In this document: positions 42,828 to 50,191 of the stretch, piece by piece
Layout of the letters: every line of letters begins with the position of its first letter
Position numbering within the stretch: position 1 is the stretch's first letter
NCBI GenBank assembly: GCA_000716465.1
Contig: JNWL01000002.1
Span: forward strand, 124,001 to 188,000
DNA from: Streptomyces bikiniensis
GTDB lineage: Bacteria > Actinomycetota > Actinomycetes > Streptomycetales > Streptomycetaceae
DNA length: 64,000 nucleotides
Direction of reading: 5' to 3'
Notes under the pieces: model-generated
What the model was told of the DNA's origin: nothing
What the model saw: only the letters and a program-made list of their open reading frames with translations
The model's database searches: none
Position numbers and translations under genes: made by a program

Positions 42828-44453
42828 TCACACCGCCTTCCGCAGCCGGAAGCGCTGGAGCTTGCCCGTCGCCGTGCGCGGCAGCGCGTCCAGGAAGACG
42901 ATCTCGCGGGGCGACTTGTACGGGGCGAGGCGGGCGCGCACGAAGGCGCGCAGCGCGGCGGCCGTGCTCGCGTCGCGCGGCACCCCGTCCCGTACCACCG
43001 CGTACGCGACGACCACCTGGCCGCGCAGTTCGTCCGGGCGGCCCACCACGGCCGTCTCCACCACGTCGGGGTGGCCGAGGAGGACCTCCTCGACCTGGGG
43101 CCCGGCGATGTTGTACCCGGCGGAGATGATCATGTCGTCGGCCCGGGAGACGTAGCGGAACCAGCCGTCGGGTTCGCGGACGTACGTGTCGCCCGTGACG
43201 TTCCAGCCGTCCCGCACGTACTCGGTCTGGCGGGGGTCGTCCAGATAGCGGCAGCCGACCGGGCCGCGCACCGCGAGCAGCCCCTCCCGGCCGTCCGGGA
43301 CCTCCCGGCCCTCCCGGTCGACCACCTTGGCGCGCCAGCCGGGGACGGGGCGGCCGGTGGTGCCGGGGCGGATGTCGCCGTCGGCGGCCGACAGGAAGAT
43401 GTGGAGGAGTTCGGTCGCGCCGATGCCGTTGATCAGGCGCAGGCCCGTGCGGGCGTACCAGGACCGCCAGGTCGCCTCGGGCAGGTCCTCCCCGGCGGAG
43501 ACGCAGCGGCGCAGCGAGCCGGTGTCCGGGGCGGTGCCCCGGGTCAGCTCGTCCAGCATGACCCGGTAGGCGGTCGGGGCGGTGAAGAGGACCGAGATCC
43601 GGTGCCGCTCGATCGCGGCGAGGAGCTGCTTCGGACCGGCCTGTTCGAGGAGGACCGCGCTCGCCCCGGCCCGCAGGGGGAAGACGAGGAGCCCGCCGAG
43701 GCCGAAGGTGAAGGCGAGCGGCGGCGAACCGGCGAAGACGTCGTCGGGCAGCGGGCGCAGGACGTGCGCGGAGAAGGTGTCGGCGACGGCCAGGACGTCC
43801 CGGTGGAAGTGGACGCAGCCCTTGGGCCGTCCGGTGGTGCCGGAGGTGAAGGCGATGAGGGCCACGTCGTCGGCGGCGGTCGGCACGGCCTCGTACGGGC
43901 CGGGGCGGCGGGCGGCGAGGGCGAGCAGGTCGTCCGGGCCGTCTCCGCCGAACGGGGTGATCCGGAGCCCGGGGATCCGGGCGGCGAGGAGTTCGTCCAG
44001 GGAGCGGGCGTCGCAGAGCGCGTGGGTGCAGCGGGCCGCGTCCGCCATGACGGCCAGCTCGGGGGCGCGCTGCTGGGCCAGAACGGTGACGGCGACCCCG
44101 CCGGCCTTCATCACGGCGAGCCAGCAGGCGGCCAGCCGGGGGGTGGTGGGCCCCCGGAGCATGACCCGGTTGCCGGGCACGACCCCCAGATCGGCGGTGA
44201 GGACGTGGGCCGTCCGGTCGACCAGGTCCCGCAGCTCCCCGTAGCTCCAGACCTCGCCCTCGCCGTCGTGGAAGGCGGGCCGGTCGGCACCGAACCGCTC
44301 CACCGTGCGGTCGAGGAGTTCCGCCCCGCAGTTCAGCCGGTCGGGGTACGCGGGCCCGGGAAGGCCGTCGAGGAGGATCCGCGGCCACGACTCCGGCGGC
44401 GGCAGCCGGTCGCGGGCGAAGGTGTCCAGATGCGCCGAGGGCGTCAGCTCCAT
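42828..44453 (-). CDS. Benzoate/2-aminobenzoate-CoA ligase-type AMP ligase
   Basis: A 541-residue ANL enzyme. It has the P-loop IAFTSGTTGRPKGCVHFHRDVLA, GIGATELLHIF, the benzoate-CoA-ligase-like NVTGDTYV and YVSRADDMIISAGYNI segments, and the catalytic lysine in PRTATGKLQRF. The PDRLNCGAELLDRTV N-terminus and overall length fit aryl-CoA ligases, including 2-aminobenzoate-CoA ligase. With a PaaX regulator, an acyl-CoA dehydrogenase remnant and RidA nearby, it looks like part of an aromatic degradation gene set. The start at MELTPSAHLD has a GGGGGACGGG site; a longer frame upstream is unsupported. Confidence 0.85.
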   Translation of the reverse strand: MELTPSAHLDTFARDRLPPPESWPRILLDGLPGPAYPDRLNCGAELLDRTVERFGADRPAFHDGEGEVWSYGELRDLVDRTAHVLTADLGVVPGNRVMLRGPTTPRLAACWLAVMKAGGVAVTVLAQQRAPELAVMADAARCTHALCDARSLDELLAARIPGLRITPFGGDGPDDLLALAARRPGPYEAVPTAADDVALIAFTSGTTGRPKGCVHFHRDVLAVADTFSAHVLRPLPDDVFAGSPPLAFTFGLGGLLVFPLRAGASAVLLEQAGPKQLLAAIERHRISVLFTAPTAYRVMLDELTRGTAPDTGSLRRCVSAGEDLPEATWRSWYARTGLRLINGIGATELLHIFLSAADGDIRPGTTGRPVPGWRAKVVDREGREVPDGREGLLAVRGPVGCRYLDDPRQTEYVRDGWNVTGDTYVREPDGWFRYVSRADDMIISAGYNIAGPQVEEVLLGHPDVVETAVVGRPDELRGQVVVAYAVVRDGVPRDASTAAALRAFVRARLAPYKSPREIVFLDALPRTATGKLQRFRLRKAV

Positions 44454-44518
44454 GGGCCCGTCCCCCTGTCGTGATGGGGTCGCCCGCCGCTCCACGGGCG
44501 TATCGTGATGGTGACGAC

Positions 44519-44540
44519 AGTCAACAGTTCGCGATAACTG
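44519..44540 (-). promoter_or_regulatory. Promoter/operator of the aryl-CoA ligase gene
   Basis: On the minus strand TTGACT (44524-44519) is a good -35 box, with a GATACGC sequence about 15 bases on as a weak -10. Directly behind it is the perfect inverted repeat CAGTT-CGCGAT-AACTG (44525-44540). This layout suits control by the adjacent PaaX-family protein, which is inference. Confidence 0.45.
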
Positions 44541-44565
44541 GGGTAGAGGCCGGGGCCGCCGGGGC

Positions 44566-44795
44566 CGCCGGGGCGGAGGCTCCGGGAGGCGCCGGGACGG
44601 AGGCGCCGGGGCGCACCCCGGTCGAGGCGCCACCGCGCGCCGGTACGCCCGCGCCTGCAGGCGGCGGCACGGAGGCGCCGGGAGGTGGCGCTGTGACGGA
44701 GGCGCCGGAAGGCGGCACCGATACGAGGGCGCCGGGAGGTGGCGCTGTGACGGAGGCGCCCGGAGGCGGCGTCACCACGAGGGCGCCAGAGGGCG
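44566..44795. repeat. GGCGCCGGGAGG-rich tandem repeat, 54-base period
   Basis: GCGCCGGGAGGTGGCGCTGT recurs at 44675 and 44729, exactly 54 bases apart, within longer runs of GAGGCGCCGG variants. The stretch has no stop in one frame but only encodes Thr-Glu-Ala-Pro-Gly-Gly repeats, so I do not call a gene. It occupies the place where the body of an acyl-CoA dehydrogenase gene would be expected. Confidence 0.7.
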
Positions 44796-44810
44796 CCGGA
44801 GAGGGCCCGC

Positions 44811-45002
44811 ATGCCCGCATTCTCGCTCGATCCGGAACGGACCACCTGGTGTGCGGAGCTCCGTGCGCCCCGGATCCACGAGGGGGCCACCGAGGTCCGG
44901 CGCACGATCGTCGCGAAGGACCCGTACGCCCGCCACCACGAGGAAGCCCGTCATCATGAGGAGCAGGGACACGCTTCCCCCCGGAAGGAGCCGGCCCCAT
45001 GA
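44811..45002 (+). pseudogene. C-terminal remnant of an acyl-CoA dehydrogenase
   Basis: The 63-codon frame contains AELRAPRIHEGATEVRRTIVAKD, close to the RIYEGTSEIQRxxIA tail of acyl-CoA dehydrogenases. Its stop overlaps the RidA start (ATGA), as in a true operon. The other roughly 350 residues of the enzyme are missing, and upstream lies only repeat DNA. I read this as the surviving 3' end of a deleted gene, the fall-out of a deletion or repeat expansion. A short expressed peptide is possible but would lack the fold. Confidence 0.55.
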
Positions 45003-45412
45003 GCCTGCACCGCCACAGCCCCGCCGACCTCGCCCCGCCCACCGGCTTCAGCCACGCCGTCACCGCCACCGGCACCCGCTTCGTCCTCCTCGCCGGGCAG
45101 ACCGCGCTGGACTCCGACGGCACGGTCGTGGGGGAGACCCTCACCGAGCAGTTCACCACCGCCCTCGCCGACCTCCTCGCCGCCCTCCGCCACACCGGCG
45201 GCACCCCCGCGGACCTCGCCCGGGTCACGGTCCACGCCACCGACGTCGAGGACTACCGCGCCCACGCCCACGAACCGGGCGGCATCCGGCGGCGGCCGGC
45301 GGGCCGTGACCACCCCGCGACGGCCGTGATCGGAGTCGTACGCCTCCGGGACGAACAGGCCCTGGTGGAGCTGGACGGCTGCGCCGTCCTGGACGAACCC
45401 GCGCACGCCTGA
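44999..45412 (+). CDS. RidA/YjgF family protein
   Basis: A 137-residue member of the Rid family of enamine/imine deaminases. The HAVTATGTRFVLLAGQTALDSDG and TVHATDVEDYRAHAHEP segments fit the fold. The canonical RidA arginine region (GLPxRxT) is not conserved: the equivalent HPATAVIGVVRLRDEQALVELDGCAV suggests a Rid1-7 subfamily specialised for a local pathway. Rid paralogues often accompany aminobenzoate or other aromatic degradation genes. The start overlaps the acyl-CoA dehydrogenase remnant and has an AAGGAG site. Confidence 0.82.
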   Translation: MSLHRHSPADLAPPTGFSHAVTATGTRFVLLAGQTALDSDGTVVGETLTEQFTTALADLLAALRHTGGTPADLARVTVHATDVEDYRAHAHEPGGIRRRPAGRDHPATAVIGVVRLRDEQALVELDGCAVLDEPAHA

Positions 45413-45521
45413 CCGGCCGGTTGATCGACTGGTCGCCCTCCGGGGCCGGGCTTAGTGTCGAAAGGGTGGGCCGACCGGCTCACGACCCCCTCCCGTGAGG
45501 GCGTGCGCGCCGTGAACACCC

Positions 45522-47075
45522 ATGCCTAGCTCCCCGAAGTCGACGACTCCCGCGGCGACGGCCCCCCGCCGGGGCGGCGGGGACGGCAAGGGCATCGCCC
45601 TGTTCGTGATCGCCTCCTGCCAGCTGATGGTCGTCCTCGACATCACGATCGTGAACATCGCGCTCCCGCACATCCAGAGCGCCCTCGACTTCTCGACCAC
45701 CAGCCTGGCCTGGGTCGTCAACGCCTACACGCTCACCTTCGGAGGCCTCCTGCTCCTCGGCGGCCGTTTCGGCGACATCCTGGGCCGCCGCCGCGTCTTC
45801 ATGTTCGGCGTCCTGCTCTTCGGACTGGCCTCGCTCTTCTGCGGGTTGGCCCAGAGCGAATGGCAACTCCTGGCCGCCCGCGCCCTCCAGGGTGTCGGCG
45901 GCGCCATCGCCTCGCCGACCTCGCTCTCCCTCATCACCACGACCTTCGAAGAGGGCCCCGAACGCAACCGCGCCTTCGGCGTGTTCGCCGGCGTCTCGGC
46001 CGGCGGCGGCGCGATCGGCCTGGTGGCGGGCGGGATGCTCGTCCAGTGGCTCGACTGGCGCTGGATCTTCTTCGTCAACGTGCCCATCGCCCTCCTCATC
46101 GCCTTCCTGACGCCCCGCCACGTCAAGGAGTCGGCACGGCGCCCCGGCCACTTCGACCTCACCGGCGCGCTCACCTCGACGCTCGGCATGGTGGCGCTCG
46201 TGTACGGGTTCATCCGGGCCGCGCAGGAGGGCTGGCGCGATCCGTACACGATCGGCTCGTTCGTCGCGGCGGTCGTCTTCCTTGCCGCGTTCATCCTGGT
46301 CGAACGCCGCTCCCAGCAGCCGATCACCCCGCTGCGCATGTTCGCCGACCGCAACCGCTCGGGCACCTACGCCATCATGCTGTGCCTGGCGGCGGCGATC
46401 TTCGGGATGTTCTTCTTCCTCACCCTCTTCGTGCAGCAGGTCCTCGGCTTCACCCCGCTGCGGGCGGGCCTCTCCTTCCTGCCGGTCAGCGCGATCATCG
46501 CGGTCGGCGCCGGGCTGACGTCCAACCTGCTGCCCCGGTACGGCCCGAAGCCCTTCATGGTGACGGGCTCGGTCCTGGCGGCGGCGGGCCTCTCCTGGCT
46601 GACCCTGACGGACGTGCGCTCCACCTACCTGGGGAGCATCCTCGGCCCGATCCTGGTCTTCGGCCTGGGCATGGGCCTGATGTTCGTCTCGCTGACCATC
46701 ATGGCCCTCTCGAACGTCGAACCGCGTGACTCGGGCGCCGCGTCCGGCCTGCTCAACGCGATGCAGCAGGTCGGCGGTTCGCTGGGCCTGTCGATCCTGG
46801 TCACGGTCTTCGGCACGGCCAGCCGCAACGAGGCGGAGAAGCAGGTCCCCGCCTTCCTCTCCCAGGCGGGCCCCCTGGAGAAGGCCCGCTTCGCCGAGAC
46901 CGGCCAGCTCCCGCCGCCCTGGAGCGACCAGGTGCTGACCTCCGGCGTCTCGGCGGGCTTCGTCACGGCGGCGATCTTCGCCGTGGTGGGCGCCCTGGTC
47001 GCCCTCTTCGTCATCAAGGTCCGCCCGTCGGACATCGAGCGCCTCAAGGGCGGCAGGGGCATGATGCCGGGCTAG
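45522..47075 (+). CDS. DHA2-family (EmrB/QacA) MFS multidrug exporter
   Basis: A 517-residue membrane protein with about 14 hydrophobic segments, the DHA2 layout. Helix 1 carries the family MVVLDITIVNIALPHIQ motif, the helix 2-3 loop has GRFGDILGRRRVFM (motif A), and ARALQGVGGAIASPTSLSLI matches motif B/C. Such proton antiporters export drugs and natural products. It could export the product of the biosynthetic operons 4 kb upstream or give general resistance. There is no TetR gene beside it. A short GC-rich gap separates it from the convergent phosphatase gene. Confidence 0.88.
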   Translation: MPSSPKSTTPAATAPRRGGGDGKGIALFVIASCQLMVVLDITIVNIALPHIQSALDFSTTSLAWVVNAYTLTFGGLLLLGGRFGDILGRRRVFMFGVLLFGLASLFCGLAQSEWQLLAARALQGVGGAIASPTSLSLITTTFEEGPERNRAFGVFAGVSAGGGAIGLVAGGMLVQWLDWRWIFFVNVPIALLIAFLTPRHVKESARRPGHFDLTGALTSTLGMVALVYGFIRAAQEGWRDPYTIGSFVAAVVFLAAFILVERRSQQPITPLRMFADRNRSGTYAIMLCLAAAIFGMFFFLTLFVQQVLGFTPLRAGLSFLPVSAIIAVGAGLTSNLLPRYGPKPFMVTGSVLAAAGLSWLTLTDVRSTYLGSILGPILVFGLGMGLMFVSLTIMALSNVEPRDSGAASGLLNAMQQVGGSLGLSILVTVFGTASRNEAEKQVPAFLSQAGPLEKARFAETGQLPPPWSDQVLTSGVSAGFVTAAIFAVVGALVALFVIKVRPSDIERLKGGRGMMPG

Positions 47076-47108
47076 GACCTGTCCGGCGGATCAGGGGCGG
47101 GGCCGGCG

Positions 47109-49331
47109 TCACACCTCGGGGCGGGTGGCCGTCAGGACGAGGACGGCCTGGTCGTCGTCGATGCCGTGGTCGCCGGTGAAGGCCCGTACGGCCCGGGTGA
47201 GGGTCTCGATGACGCGGTGGGGACCGGTCCGGGGCGGGACGTCCGCCAGGGCCGCGACGAGGCGGTCCTCGCCGAACTGTTCGCCGTCGGCGTCGCGGGC
47301 CTCGGTGATGCCGTCGGTGTAGAGCAGGAGGCTCTCGCCCGGCCGCAGGAGGAGGCGGTGCGCGGCGAGCTGGGTTTCGGGCCCGATGCCCAGCAGGGCG
47401 CCGGGTACGTCGACGGTGCGGACGGTTCCCCGGGCGTCCAGGTGCAGGGGCATGGTGTGGCCGGCGCGGACGAGCTCGACGTCCAGACCCTGCTCGGTGG
47501 GGGTGAGGATGCCGTGGACGAGGGTGACGAAGCCGGTGCCGTGTCCGGCGGGCCGGTTGACCAGGGCCTGGTTGACCGCCGCGACGACGGCCTCGGGGCC
47601 GGGCAGGAGGGGGGCCACGGCGCGGGCGGTGTGACGGACCAGGGCGGTGGTGGTGGCGGCGATGGCGCCGCGCCCGCAGACGTCACCGAGCAGGAACGCC
47701 CACCGGCCTCCCTCCAGGGGGAAGACGTCGTAGAAGTCGCCGCCGATGTCGAGTCCCTCGCCGGCGGGGTGGTAGTAGGTGGCCACCTCGGCGCCGGGCA
47801 CCCGGGGCAGGTCGGGCAGGAGGAGCCCGGCCTGCAGGTCGCGGGCGAGGGCGGCGCGGTGGGTGTACTGACGGGCGTTGCGCGCGGCCAGGGCGGCGCG
47901 CCGGGTGAGTTCCTCGGCCAGGGCGACGGTGTGTCCGTCGAAGGCGTGCTCGCCGGTGGACAGCAGGGTCACGGCGCCGAACGCCGTGCCCCGGTCGAGG
48001 AGGGGGAGGCACACGTAACCGGTGACGCCCAGCTCGTGCCAGGGACCGGGCCCGGAGGGGGTGCGGCGGGCCACTTCGGTCACGCCGGAGGCCAGGACGC
48101 GGGCGACGGCGTCGTCGTCGGCGTCGTAGACGGGGATGTGCGAGGCGAGGAGGTCCTGCTGGTGCCGGGTGGGGGCGGCGGTGGCGACGCGGTGCACCCG
48201 GCCGCCCTCGACCACGTCGACCGCGCCCAGTGGGGCCAGTCGCGGCACGCAGGCCGTGGCCAGGCGGTTCAGCGTCTGGAGGGCGTCCAGGTCGGAGGAG
48301 AGCGCGGTGCTCGCGTTCAGGAGGAAGGCCAGGTCGTCGCGGGCGGCCTGTTCGCGGACCTCCGCCGCCCGGCGCGCCTGCTCGGCCCGGTGGCGCTCGA
48401 TGGCCAGGGCGGCGGTGTCGGCGAAGACCCGGGCGAGCGCGAGGTCGGCCTCCCGCGGGCTCCGCGGGGTGCGGTGGTACATCGCGAAGGTGCCCAGGAG
48501 CGAGCCGTCGCGGGCCAGGATCGGGGTGGACCAGCAGGCGGCCACGCCGGCCTTGTCGGCCAGGTCGCGGAAGTCGTCCCAGAAGGGGTCGGTCGCGATG
48601 TCGGTGACGATCACCGGACGGCGACGGTGCGCGGCGGTGCCGCAGGAGCCCACGCCCTCGCCCGTGGCGATGCCGTCGATGGCCTGGTTGTAGAAGTCGG
48701 GCAGGCTGGGGGCCGCGCCGTGGCGCAGGTGGCCCCCGTCGGCGTCGGCGAGCAGGACCGACACCAGCACCTCTTCGGGAGCGAGCTCCTCGATGGCGCG
48801 GGCCATGCCCTCCAGGACCTCGGGCAGGGGGGCCTGGCGGGCGATCTGTTCGAGGAGCGCCCGGTGTTCGGCCGTCAACCGCTGCGCTTGCTGCACCTGG
48901 GTGGTCTCCACCCCGATCACCCGTACGCCCATGACGTTGCCGCCGCCGTCCAGGCGGGGCTCGTAGGTGAAGTCGAAGAACGCCTCGCGCGCCTCCTTCC
49001 CCTCCCCCAGGACCACCCGGGCGTTACGGCCGACGTGGGATCTGCCCGTGCGGTAGACCCGGTCGAGCAGACCGATGAACCCCTGGGCGACCAGTTCGGG
49101 CATGAGCTGTCCCAGCGGCACTCCGGTGCGGGTGCGCCCGGGTCCGCCGATCGCCGCGAAGAAGGCGGGATTGGCGGCCTCCAGCATGTGCGCCGGCCCG
49201 GCCAGGGAGGCGAACACGGCCATCGACTGGCCGAACAGGGCCCGCAGGTCGCCCTCCGTGCCGCTGCCGGCGGTGCGTGCCGCCGGCACCTGGGCGGACC
49301 GGGGCGTCCGCCGTCCTGACGCGCCCGTCAT
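47109..49331 (-). CDS. PAS-GAF-GAF-SpoIIE (PP2C) phosphatase
   Basis: A 740-residue cytosolic sensor phosphatase. A PAS domain (about 25-150) is followed by a GAF domain (about 165-310, EEVLVSVLLADADGG to GTFAMYHRTPR), a second GAF (about 345-485) and a SpoIIE/PP2C domain (about 510-738). The PP2C metal motifs GEGLDIGGDFYDVF and GDVCGRGA, and DDDQAVLVL at the end, are intact. Such proteins dephosphorylate STAS anti-anti-sigma factors. The ATG overlaps the stop of the STAS gene 49328-49738 (four bases), making that protein its probable substrate. Confidence 0.9.
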   Translation of the reverse strand: MTGASGRRTPRSAQVPAARTAGSGTEGDLRALFGQSMAVFASLAGPAHMLEAANPAFFAAIGGPGRTRTGVPLGQLMPELVAQGFIGLLDRVYRTGRSHVGRNARVVLGEGKEAREAFFDFTYEPRLDGGGNVMGVRVIGVETTQVQQAQRLTAEHRALLEQIARQAPLPEVLEGMARAIEELAPEEVLVSVLLADADGGHLRHGAAPSLPDFYNQAIDGIATGEGVGSCGTAAHRRRPVIVTDIATDPFWDDFRDLADKAGVAACWSTPILARDGSLLGTFAMYHRTPRSPREADLALARVFADTAALAIERHRAEQARRAAEVREQAARDDLAFLLNASTALSSDLDALQTLNRLATACVPRLAPLGAVDVVEGGRVHRVATAAPTRHQQDLLASHIPVYDADDDAVARVLASGVTEVARRTPSGPGPWHELGVTGYVCLPLLDRGTAFGAVTLLSTGEHAFDGHTVALAEELTRRAALAARNARQYTHRAALARDLQAGLLLPDLPRVPGAEVATYYHPAGEGLDIGGDFYDVFPLEGGRWAFLLGDVCGRGAIAATTTALVRHTARAVAPLLPGPEAVVAAVNQALVNRPAGHGTGFVTLVHGILTPTEQGLDVELVRAGHTMPLHLDARGTVRTVDVPGALLGIGPETQLAAHRLLLRPGESLLLYTDGITEARDADGEQFGEDRLVAALADVPPRTGPHRVIETLTRAVRAFTGDHGIDDDQAVLVLTATRPEV

Positions 49332-49738
49332 CCGGCGTTTTCCCCGCTCGGCCGCACCGGTTCGTCGGCGCCCGCGGCGAGCGCGCCGTGGTCGGCCGCG
49401 TGCGCGGCCAGGGCCTCGTCGGCGTCGGCGTACAGGGAGAAGATCTGGTTGAGGCCCGTCAGGGTGAACAGGCGGTCCAGGAAGGCGGGCACCGCCGCCA
49501 GGCGCAGGACCCGGCTCTGCCCGGAGAGCTGGTTGTACAGCTTCAGCAGGGCGGTGATGCCGGTGGAGTCGCAGTACGTGAGGTGGGAGCAGTCGATCAC
49601 CACCGCACCCGTGTCCCCCTGCGCGCCCAGCTCCTTGTCACCGGCCTCGTACAACTGCACCGCGCTGTGGAAGTCGAGGTCCCCGCGCAGCACGAATACC
49701 ACTCCTCGCGTGTCCCGTCTGACGTCTACCGCGAACAC
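49328..49738 (-). CDS. STAS-domain anti-sigma factor antagonist
   Basis: A 136-residue SpoIIAA/RsbV-like protein. The phosphorylatable serine is expected in CSHLTYCDSTGITALLKLY, at Ser in the DSTG motif. When dephosphorylated it would bind an RsbW-like anti-sigma kinase and free a stress sigma factor. It is translationally coupled to the SpoIIE phosphatase that follows. A 25-residue Ala/Asp/Glu tail extends beyond the STAS domain. Confidence 0.88.
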   Translation of the reverse strand: MFAVDVRRDTRGVVFVLRGDLDFHSAVQLYEAGDKELGAQGDTGAVVIDCSHLTYCDSTGITALLKLYNQLSGQSRVLRLAAVPAFLDRLFTLTGLNQIFSLYADADEALAAHAADHGALAAGADEPVRPSGENAG

Positions 49739-49757
49739 CCTCAGTTCCCTCCGCTGC

Positions 49758-49774
49758 GGTTCCCGGTGGGAACC
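49758..49774. promoter_or_regulatory. Palindrome upstream of the STAS-SpoIIE operon
   Basis: GGTTCCC-GGT-GGGAACC is a perfect 7+3+7 inverted repeat 20 bases before the STAS start. About 20 bases further upstream (minus strand) is TAGTAT, a possible -10 box in an AT-rich stretch. The repeat could be an operator or a 5'-UTR hairpin. Confidence 0.45.
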
Positions 49775-49909
49775 CGTGGTAAAGATCAGTGAAATACTAC
49801 TTTCATCCGGATATGACCGGAATCCTGTTCCCCGGCCTCGTCACCGTCCGGGCCGAACCGAACTCCTGCCCCCTCGTCGGCGCGCCACACCGGGTCCTCC
49901 GGCACCCGG

Positions 49910-50191
49910 TCAGTGGCGCGTGGTCAGGCTGGTCAGTCCGGAGATGGTCAGGACCGGGGTCAGGAGCGGGCCGGCGACGAGTTCGAGCCGGTCGGCGTGG
50001 GAGAAGAGGACGCTCAGGCCGGCGCTGTCCAGGTAGTCGACGGCGGTCAGGTCGAGGACGAGGGGCCCCGGGGTGCGGTCGAGCGCGTCGGCCAGGCTGC
50101 CCGTGTTGCTCATGTCGATCTCGCCGACCGCGGTCAGCACGGCCGTACCGTCCGGCCGTCGACCGGGCGTGAGGGTCAGGGACGTGGTCAT
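49910..50191 (-). CDS. Short STAS-domain anti-sigma factor antagonist
   Basis: A 93-residue single STAS domain: [19 protein letters not shown], then the phosphorylation loop [20 protein letters not shown] with serine in DSAG. It starts one base inside the stop of the giant hybrid kinase-phosphatase gene (TGATG overlap) and is the likely target of that protein's SpoIIE domain. It differs from the other STAS protein in this block, so the two phosphatases may feed two separate partner switches. Confidence 0.88.
   Translation of the reverse strand: MTTSLTLTPGRRPDGTAVLTAVGEIDMSNTGSLADALDRTPGPLVLDLTAVDYLDSAGLSVLFSHADRLELVAGPLLTPVLTISGLTSLTTRH

Noticed and set aside
44471..44959. Frame encoding TEAPGGG repeats upstream of ridA
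   Set aside because: It is an in-frame translation of a tandem repeat without conserved ends or a good ribosome site. I list the DNA as a repeat instead.
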